Part shown: piece by piece, positions 55,131-64,000 of the stretch
Numbering within the stretch: position 1 is the first letter of the stretch
How the letters are laid out: the number at the start of each line of letters is the position of its first letter
From: Mimachlamys varia
Lineage: Eukaryota > Mollusca > Bivalvia > Pectinida > Pectinidae
NCBI GenBank assembly: GCA_947623455.1
Contig: OX392532.1
Coordinates: forward strand, 48,921,058 to 48,985,057
DNA length: 64,000 nucleotides
Direction: 5' to 3'
Program-made: the position numbers and the translations under genes
Notes under the pieces: generated by a model
What the model was told of the DNA's origin: nothing
Database searches by the model: none
The model's input: the letters and a program-made list of their open reading frames with translations, nothing else

Positions 55131-57084
55131 TTGTTCACACAGACTTTTGCATCTTGTCACACATACCTCTGTTTCTCGTCACACGGACTTGTGTATCGTG
55201 TCACACATATTTCTGTATCTCGTTACACAGCCTTCTGTATCTCGTCACACAGCTTTCTGTATCTTGTCACACAGCTTTCTGTATCTTGTCACACAAAGAC
55301 TTCTGTTTCTCGTTACCCAGACTTCTGTTTCCCGTCACATAATCTTCTGTATCTTGTCACACGGAATTCTGTATCTTTTAAAACAGACTTCTGTATCATG
55401 TTACACATACTTCTGTATCTCGTCACACAGACTTCTGTATCTTTTCAAACAGACTTCTGTATCATGTTACACATACTTCTGTATCTCGTCACACCGACTT
55501 CTGTATCTTTTCACATAGATTTCTTCGTTTTAACACATACTTCTGTATGTTGTCACACATATTTCTGTATTTGTCACACAGACTTCTGTATCATGTCACA
55601 TGGACTTGTGTATCGTGTTACACATATTTCTTTTTTTTTCACACAGACCTTAGTATTTGTTCACAGAGACTTCTGTATATTTGTCACACATACATGTACT
55701 TCTGTATCTTGTCACATGGACTTTTGTATCGTGTCACACATATTTCTGTACCTCGTTACACAGCCTTCTGTATCTCGTCACACAGCTTTCTGTATCTTGT
55801 CACACAGCTTTCTGTATCTTGTCACATGAAGACTTCTGTTTCTCGTTACCCAGACTTCTGTTTCCCGTCACATAAACTTCTGTATCTTGTCACTCGGACT
55901 TCTGTATCTTTTAAAACAGACTTTTGTATCATGTTACACATACTTCTGTATCTCGTCACACCGACTTCTGTATCTTTTCACATAGGTTTCTTCGTTTTCA
56001 CACATACTTCTGTATTTGTCACAAAGAATTCTGTATCATATCACATGGACTTGTGTATCGTGTCACACATATTTCTGGTTTTTTTCATACAGACCTTAGT
56101 ATTTGTTCACACAGCTTTCTGTATCTTGTCACACAAAGACTTCTGTTTCTCGTTACCCAGACTTCTGTTTCCCGTCACATAAACGTCTGTATCTTGTCAC
56201 ACGGACTTCTGTATCTTTTAAAACAGACTTCTGTATCATGTTACACATACTTCTGTATCTCGTCACACAGACTTCTGTATTTGTCACACAGGCTTCTGTA
56301 TCTTGTCACACAGACCTCGGTATTTGTACATACAGACTTCTCTATCATATCACACATACTTTTGTATCTTGTCACACATACTTTTGTATTTGTCACACAG
56401 AATTATGTATCTTGTCACACACAGACTTCTGTATTTCGTCACACAGATTTCTGTATCTTGTAACACAGACATATGTATTTTGTAACACATATGTCTGTAT
56501 CTTGTCACACAGACATCGGTATTTGTTCACACAGACTTCTGTATCTTGTCACACATATTTATGTATCTTGTCACACATACGTTTGTATCTCGTCACACGG
56601 ACTTCTGTATCTTGTCACACAGACTTCTTCATAGTCACATAGACTTCTGTATCTTGTCACACAGACCTCGGTATCTTGTAACACAGACTTCTCTATCTTG
56701 TCACACAGACTTCTGTATTTGTCACACAGGCTTCTGTATCTTGTCACACATACCTTGGTATTTGTACACACAGACTTATCTAATATATCACACATACTTC
56801 TGTATCTTATCGCAAAAAAAGTTCTGTTTATCGTTACACAGATTTTTGTATCTTGTCACACAGACTTCTGTATATATGTCGAACATACTTCTGTTTCTTG
56901 TCACACAAAGACTTCTGTTTCTCGTTACACAGACTTCTGTTTCCCGTCACACGGACTTCTGTATCTTGTCACAAATATTTCTGTATCTTGTCACACATAC
57001 TTCTTCATATTCACACAGACTTATTCATAGTCACACAAACTTCTTCATAGTCACACAAACCTCAGTATTTGTTCACACAGACTT
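55131..57084 (+). repeat. 1,894-bp-offset repeat at the C/D border
   Basis: Variants at 53,653-54,340 recur at 55,547-56,234 at a constant offset of 1,894 bp (ACATGT at 55,692). At about 55,188 the series jumps from the ACCTCTGTTTCTCG variant straight to ACTTGTGTATCGTG, skipping the TTCTAAATC section that normally follows. Confidence 0.76.
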
Positions 57085-59129
57085 TTGCATCTTGTCACAC
57101 ATACCTCTGTTTCTCGTCACACGGACTTCTTCATTGTCACACATACTTCTAAATCTTGTTACACTGACTTCTGTATTTGTCACATAGACTTAAGTATCTC
57201 GTCACACATACCTCTGTATCTTGTCATACAAACTTCTCTATCATGTCACACATACCTCTGTGTCTCGTCACACATATTTTTGTATCTTGTCACACAGACC
57301 TCGGTATTTGTTCACACAGACTTCTGTATCTCGTCACACAGACTCCTGTATCTTATCATACAAAGACTTCTGTTTCTCGTTACAAAGACTTCTGTATCTC
57401 GTCACACAGACTTCTGTATCTTTTCAAACAGACTTCTGTATCATGTTACACATACTTCTGTATCTCGTCACACCGACTTCTGTATCTTTTCACATAGATT
57501 TCTTCGTTTTCACACATACTTCTGTATGTTGTCACACATATTTCTGTATTTGTCACACAGACTTCTGTATCATGTCACATGGACTTGTGTATCGTGTTAC
57601 ACATATTTCTTTTTTTTTCACACAGACTTTAGTATTTGTTCACAGAGACTTCTGTATATTTGTCACACATACTTCTGTATCTTGTCACATGGACTTGTGT
57701 ATCGTGTCACACATATGTCTGTATCTCGTTACACAGCCTTCTGTATCTCGTCACACATCTTTCTATATTTTGTCACACAGCTTTCTGTATCTTGTCACAC
57801 AAAGATTTCTGTTTCTCGTTACCTAGACTTCTGCTTCCCGTCACATAAACTTCTGTATCTTGTCACACGGACTTCTGTATCTTTTAAAACAGACTTCTGT
57901 ATCATGTTACACATACTTCTGTATCTCGTCACACAGACTTCTGTATCTTTTCACATAGGTTTCTTCGTTTTCACACATACTTCTGTATTTGTCACACAGA
58001 CTTCTGTATCATATCAAATGGACTTGTGTATCGTGTCGCACATATTTCTGTTTTTTTTCATACAGACCTTAGTATTTGTTCACACAGCTTTCTTTTCTGT
58101 ATCTTGTCACACAAAGACTTCTGTTTCTCGTTACCCAGACTTCTGTTTCCCGTCACATAAACGTCTGTATCTTGTCACACGGACTTCTGTATCTTTTAAA
58201 ACAGACTTCTGTATCATGTTACACATACTTCTGTATCTCGTCACACCGACTTCTGTATCTTTTCACATAGGTTTCTGTATCTCGTCACACATACTTCTGT
58301 ATCTCGTCACACAGACTTCTGTATTTGTCACACAGGCTTCTGTATCTTGTCACACAGACCTCGGTATTTGTACATACAGACTTCTCTATCATATCACACA
58401 TACTTTTGTATCTTGTCACACAGATTTCTGTATCTTGTCACACAGAATTATCTATCTTGTCACACACAGACTTCTGTATTTCGTCACACAGATTTCTGTA
58501 TCTTGTAACACAGACATATGTATTTTGTAACACATATTTCTGTATCTTGTCACACAGACATCGGTATTTGTTCACACAGACTTCTGTATCTTGTCACACA
58601 TATTTCTGTATCTTGTCACACATACTTTTGTATCTCGTCACACGGACTTCTGTATCTTGTCACACAGACTTCTTCATAGTCACATAGACTTCTGTATCTT
58701 GTCACACAGACCTCGGTATCTTGTAACACAGACTTCTCTATCTTGTCACACAGACTTCTGTATTTGTCACACAGGCTTCTGTATCTTGTCACACATACCT
58801 CGGTATTTGTACACACAGACTTATCTAATATATCACACATACTTCTGTATCTTATCGCAAAAAAAGTTCTGTTTATCGTTACACAGATTTTTGTATCTTG
58901 TCACACAGACTTCTGTATATATGTCGAACATACTTCTGTTTCTTGTCACACAAAGACTTCTGTTTCTCGTTACACAGACTTCTGTTTCCCGTCACACGGA
59001 CTTCTGTATCTTGTCACAAATATTTCTGTATCTTGTCACACATACTTCTTCATATTCACACAGACTTATTCATAGTCACACAAACTTCTTCATAGTCACA
59101 CAAACCTCGGTATTTGTTCACACAGACTT
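57085..59129 (+). repeat. 2,045-bp HOR unit, region D
   Basis: It starts with the TTCTAAATC series (about 57,148). It shares the CTTTCTTTTCTG five-base insertion (near 58,090) with the region C unit at 38,941, and the CATAGGTTTCTGTATCTCG arrangement near 58,267 with region A at about 20,810. It is therefore a chimera of two distant series. Confidence 0.78.
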
Positions 59130-62100
59130 TTGCATCTTGTCACACATACCTTTATTTCTCGTCTCACGGACTTCTTCATTGTCACACATACTTCTAAATC
59201 TTGTTACACTGACTTCTGTATTTGTCACATAGACTTAAGTATCTCGTCACACATACCTCTGTATCTAGTCATACAAACTTCTCTATCATGTCACACATAC
59301 CTCTGTGTCTCGTCACACATATTTTTGTATCTTGTCACACAGACCTCGGTATTTGTTCACACAGACTTCTGTATCTTGTCACACAGACTTCTGTATCTTA
59401 TCATACAAAGACTTCTGTTTCTCGTTATGCAGATTTCTGTATCTCGTCACACAGACTCCTGTATCTTATCATACAAAGACTTCTGTTTCTCGTTACAAAG
59501 ACTTCTGTATCTTATCATACAAAGTCTTCTGTTTCCCGTTACAAAGACTTCTGTATCTCGTCACACAGACTTCTGTATCTTTTCAAACAGACTTCTGTAT
59601 CATGTTACACATACTTCTGTATCTCGTCACACCGACTTCTGTATCTTTTCACATAGATTTCTTCGTTTTCACACATACTTCTGTATGTTGTCACACATAT
59701 TTCTGTATTTGTCACACAGACTTCTGTATCATGTCACATGGACTTGTGTATCGTGTTACACGTATTTCTTTTTTTTTCACACAGACCTTAGTATTTGTTC
59801 ACAGAGACTTCTGTATATTTGTCACACATATTTCTGTATCTTGTCACATGGACTTGTGTATCGTGTCACACATATTTCTGTATCTCGTTACGCAGCCTTC
59901 TGTATTTCGTCACACAGCTTTCTGTATCTTGTTACACAGCTTTCTGTATCTTGTCACACAAAGACTTCTGTTTCTCGTTACCCAGACTTCTGTTTCCCCT
60001 CACATAAACTTCTGTATCTTGTCACACGGACTTCTGTATCCTTTAAAACAGACTTCTGTATCATGTTACACATACTTCTGTATCTCGTCACACCGACTTC
60101 TGTATCTTTTCACATAGGTTTCATCGTTTTCACACATACTTCTGTATTTGTCATACAGACTTCTGTATCATATCACATGGACTTGTGTATCGTGTTACAC
60201 ATATTTCTGGGTTTTTTCATACAGACCTTAGTATTTGTTCACACAGATTTCTGTATATTTGTCACACATACTTCTGTATCTTGTCACATGGACTTGTGTA
60301 TCGTGTCACACATATTTTTGTATCTCGTTACACAGCCTTCTGTAACTCGTCATACAGCTTTATGTATCTTGTCACACAAAGACTTCTGTTTCTCGTTACA
60401 CAGACTTCTGTTTCCCGCCACACAGACTTCTGTATCTTGTCACACTGACTTCTGTATCTTTTAAAACAGACTTCTGTATCTTGTCACACATATTTCAGTA
60501 TCTTGTCACACGGACTTCTGTATCTTGTCACGCAGACTTCCTCATTCTAACACAGACTTCTAAATCTTGTTACACTGACTTCTGTATTTGTCACATAGAC
60601 TTAAGTATCTCGTCACACATACCTCTGTATCTTGTCATACAAACTTCTCTATCATGTCACTCATACCTCTGTGTCTCGTCACACATATTTTTGTATCTTG
60701 TCACACAGACCTCGGTATTTGTTCACACAGACTTCTGTATCTTGTCACACAGACTTCTGTATCTTATCATACAAAGACTTCAGTTTTTCGTTATGCAGAT
60801 TTTTGTATCTCGTCACACAGACTCCTGTATCTTATCATACAAAGACTTCTGTTTCTCGTTACAAAGACTTCTGTATCTCGTCACACAGACTTCTGTATCT
60901 TTTCAAACAGACTTCTGTATCATGTTACACATACTTCTGTATCTCGTCACACCGACTTCTGTATCTTTTCACATAGATTTCTTCGTTTTCACACATACTT
61001 CTGTATGTTGTCACACATATTTCTGTATTTGTCACACAGACTTCTGTATCATGTCACATGGACTTGTGTATCGTGTTACACATATTTCTTTTTTTTCACA
61101 CAGACCTTAGTATTTGTTCACAGAGACTTCTGTATATTTGTCACACATACTTCTGTATCTTGTCACATGGACTTGTGTATCGTGTCACACATATTTCTGT
61201 ACCTCGTTACGCAGACTTCTGTATCTCGTCACACAGCTTTCTGTATCTTGTCACACAGCTTTCTGTATCTTGTCACACAAAGACTTCTGTTTCTCGTTAC
61301 CCAGACTTCTGTTTCCCGTCACATAAACTTCTGTATCTTGTCACACGGACTTCTGTATCTTTTAAAACAGACTTCTGTATCATGTTACACATACTTCTGT
61401 ATCTCGTCACACCGACTTCTGTATCTTTTCACATGGACTTGTGTATCGTGTCACACATATTTCTGGGTTTTTTCATACAGACCTTAGTATTTGTTCACAC
61501 AGCTTTCTGTATCTTGTCACACAAAGACTTCTGTTTCTCGTTACCCAGACTTCTGTTTCCCGTCACATAAACGTCTGTATCTTGTCACACGGACTTCTGT
61601 ATCTTTTAAAACAGACTTCTGTATCATGTTACACATACTTCTGTATCTCGTCACACAGACTGCTGTATTTGTCACACAGGCTTCTGTATCTTGTCACACA
61701 GACCTCGGTATTTGTACATTCAGACTTCTCTATCATATCACACATACTTTTGTATCTTGTCACACATACTTTTGTATTTGTTACACAGAATTATGTATCT
61801 TGTCACACACAGACTTCTGTATTTCGTCACACAGATTTCTGTATCTTGTAACACAGACATATGTATTTTGTAACACATATGTCTGTATTTTATCACACAG
61901 ACATCAGTATTTGTTCACACAGACTTCTGTATCTTGTCACACATATTTCTGTATCTTGTCACACATACTTTTGTATCTCGTCACATGGACTTCTGTATCT
62001 TGTCACATAGACTTCTTCATAGTCACATAGACTTCTGTATCTTGTCACACAGACCTCGGTATCTTGTAACACAGACTTCTCTATCTTGTCACACAGACTT

Positions 62101-62472
62101 CTGTATTTGTCACACAGGCTTCTGTATCTTGTCACACATACCTCGGTATTTGTACACACAGACTTATCTAATATATCACACATACTTCTGTATGTTATCG
62201 CAAAAAAAGTTCTGTTTATCGTTACACAGATTTTTGTATCTTGTCACACAGACTTCTGTATATATGTCGAACATACTTCTGTTTCTTGTCACACAAAGAC
62301 TTCTGTTTCTCGTTACACAGACTTCTGTTTCCCGTCACACGGACTTTTGTATCTTGTCACAAATATTTCTGTATCTTGTCACACATACTTCTTCATATTC
62401 ACACAGACTTATTCATAGTCACACAAACTTCTTCATAGTCACACAAACCTCGGTATTTGTTCACACAGACTT
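59130..62472 (+). repeat. 3,343-bp HOR unit, region D copy 1
   Basis: Exactly matched in order by the sequence from 62,473 (offset 3,343 bp, about 152 monomers). The first part follows the 2,644-bp part of region B (59,222 corresponds to 23,065), including the TAGTCATACAAAC variant. The CCTCATTCTAACACAG variant near 60,540 is otherwise seen only in region B and in the next copy. Confidence 0.86.
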
Positions 62473-64000
62473 TTGCATCTTGTCACACATACCTTTATTT
62501 CTCGTCTCACGGACTTCTTCATTGTCACAAATACTTCTAAATCTTGTTACACTGACTTCTGTATTTGTCACATAGACTTAAGTATCTCGTCACACATACC
62601 TCTGTATCTAGTCATACAAACTTCTCTATCATGTCACACATACCTCTGTGTCTCGTCACACATATTTTTGTATCTTGTCACACAGACCTCGGTATTTGTT
62701 CACACAGACTTCTGTATCTTGTCACACAGACTTCTGTATCTTATCATACAAAGACTTCTGTTTCTCGTTATGCAGATTTCTGTATCTCGTCACACAGACT
62801 CCTGTATCTTATCATACAAAGACTTCTGTTTCCCGTTACAAAGACTTCTGTATCTTATCATACAAAGTCTTCTGTTTCCCGTTACAAAGACTTCTGTATC
62901 TCGTCACACAGACTTCTGTATCTTTTCAAACAGACTTCTGTATCATGTTACACATACTTCTGTATCTCGTCACACCGACTTCTGTATCTTTTCACATAGA
63001 TTTCTTCGTTTTCACACATACTTCTGTATGTTGTCACACATATTTCTGTATTTGTCACACAGACTTCTGTATCATGTCACATGGACTTGTGTATCGTGTT
63101 ACACGTATTTCTTTTTTTTTCACACAGACCTTAGTATTTGTTCACAGAGACTTCTGTATATTTGTCACACATATTTCTGTATCTTGTCACATGGACTTGT
63201 GTATCGTGTCACACATATTTCTGTATCTCGTTACGCAGCCTTCTGTATTTCGTCACACAGCTTTCTGTATCTTGTTACACAGCTTTCTGTATCTTGTCAC
63301 ACAAAGACTTCTGTTTCTCGTTACCCAGACTTCTGTTTCCCCTCACATAAACTTCTGTATCTTGTCACACGGACTTCTGTATCCTTTAAAACAGACTTCT
63401 GTATCATGTTACACATACTTCTGTATCTCGTCACACCGACTTCTGTATCTTTTCACATAGGTTTCATCGTTTTCACACATACTTCTGTATTTGTCATACA
63501 GACTTCTGTATCATATCACATGGACTTGTGTATCGTGTTACACATATTTCTGGTTTTTTTCATACAGACCTTAGTATTTGTTCACACAGATTTCTGTATA
63601 TACGTCACACATACTTCTGTATCTTGTCACATGGACTTGTGTATCGTGTCACACATATTTTTGTATCTCGTTACACAGCCTTCTGTAACTCGTCATACAG
63701 CTTTATGTATCTTGTCACACAAAGACTTCTGTTTCTCGTTACACAGACTTCTGTTTTCCGCCACACAGACTTCTGTATCTTGTCACACTGACTTCTGTAT
63801 CTTTTAAAACAGACTTCTGTATCTTGTCACACATATTTCTGTATCTTGTCACACGGACTTCTGTATCTTGTCACGCAGACTTCCTCATTCTAACACAGAC
63901 TTCTAAATCTTGTTACACTGACTTCTGTATTTGTCACATAGACTTAAGTATCTCGTCACACATACCTCTGTATCTTGTCATACAAACTTCTCTATCATGT
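62473..64000 (+). repeat. 3,343-bp HOR unit, region D copy 2 (cut by window edge)
   Basis: The first 1.53 kb of a second copy; I saw few differences, for example CACAAATAC near 62,528 against CACACATAC near 59,185 and GTATATACGTCAC near 63,595. The array continues past the window end in the same phase. Confidence 0.85.

Larger units (their letters stand above)
1..64000 (+). repeat. 22-bp satellite array filling the whole window
   Basis: Head-to-tail monomers run across the entire window with no interruption by unique sequence. The commonest monomer reads ACTTCTGTATC then TTGTCACACAG (22 bp; 41% GC; 14 of 22 bases are pyrimidines on this strand). Frequent variants change TTGTCAC to TCGTCAC, CACAG to CACAT or CACGG, and CTTCTG to TTTCTG or CCTCGG. 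Length variants of 20 bp (CTTCATAGTCACACAG type), 21 bp (TATTTGTCACACAG type) and 24 bp (CACACAAAG or CACACACAG type) recur at fixed places in the larger units. All monomers point the same way; I saw no inverted segment. A pure array of this size with higher-order structure is typical of eukaryotic satellite DNA. Species and chromosomal location cannot be told from the sequence. Confidence 0.97.

Noticed and set aside
1..64000. CRISPR array
   Set aside because: Repeats abut directly with no unique spacers, monomers are diverged, and there is no leader or cas gene.
1..64000. Telomeric repeat tract
   Set aside because: The period is 22 bp and the G-rich strand signature of telomeres (TTAGGG, TTTAGGG, TTAGG and similar) is absent.

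Overview
The whole 64-kb window is one uninterrupted tandem-repeat (satellite) array. From the first to the last base I read head-to-tail copies of a diverged monomer of about 22 bp, all in one orientation, roughly 2,900 copies. The plus-strand consensus can be written as two halves, ACTTCTGTATC followed by TTGTCACACAG. I found no unique sequence, protein-coding gene, rRNA, tRNA, transposable element, CRISPR array or recognisable regulatory region. The setting is most likely a eukaryotic nuclear heterochromatic block (pericentromeric, centromeric, subtelomeric or sex-chromosome). Nothing here allows the species or the chromosomal site to be named, and I do not recognise the monomer as a named satellite family.

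Above the monomer level there is a clear higher-order repeat (HOR) architecture. Individual monomers have diverged into recognisable subtypes: 20, 21, 22 and 24 bp lengths, an A-tract variant, a T-tract variant, an ACATGT insertion and others. Strings of these subtypes are copied in the same order over hundreds to thousands of bases. Region A (1 to about 21.3 kb) is built from units of about 1,867 bp with sub-duplications of 732 and 399 bp, plus a section of about 3 kb recurring at offsets of 6,148 and 6,949 bp. Region B (about 21.3 to 33.3 kb) holds a 4,053-bp composite unit (1,409 + 2,644 bp) in two full tandem copies and a partial third, then a rearranged mosaic. Region C (about 33.3 to 57.1 kb) contains 1,995-, 3,151-, 3,081-, 3,081-, 1,621-, 1,995- and 2,353-bp units; the stretch at about 35.3-38.8 kb recurs at 48.2-51.7 kb. 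Region D (57.1 to 64 kb) has a 2,045-bp unit and then a 3,343-bp unit repeated in tandem, and it shares markers with A, B and C.

Long open reading frames exist on the plus strand (several over 400 codons), but they are by-products of the repeat. The consensus has no plus-strand stop in any frame. Because 22 leaves remainder 1 on division by 3, all three frames give the same 22-residue peptide. They overlap one another, many open at TTG or GTG rather than ATG, and they end where particular monomer variants carry TAG or TAA. I therefore annotate no CDS. The interest of the window lies in its nested, recent, locally homogenised HOR structure and the recombination history that can be read from marker monomers.
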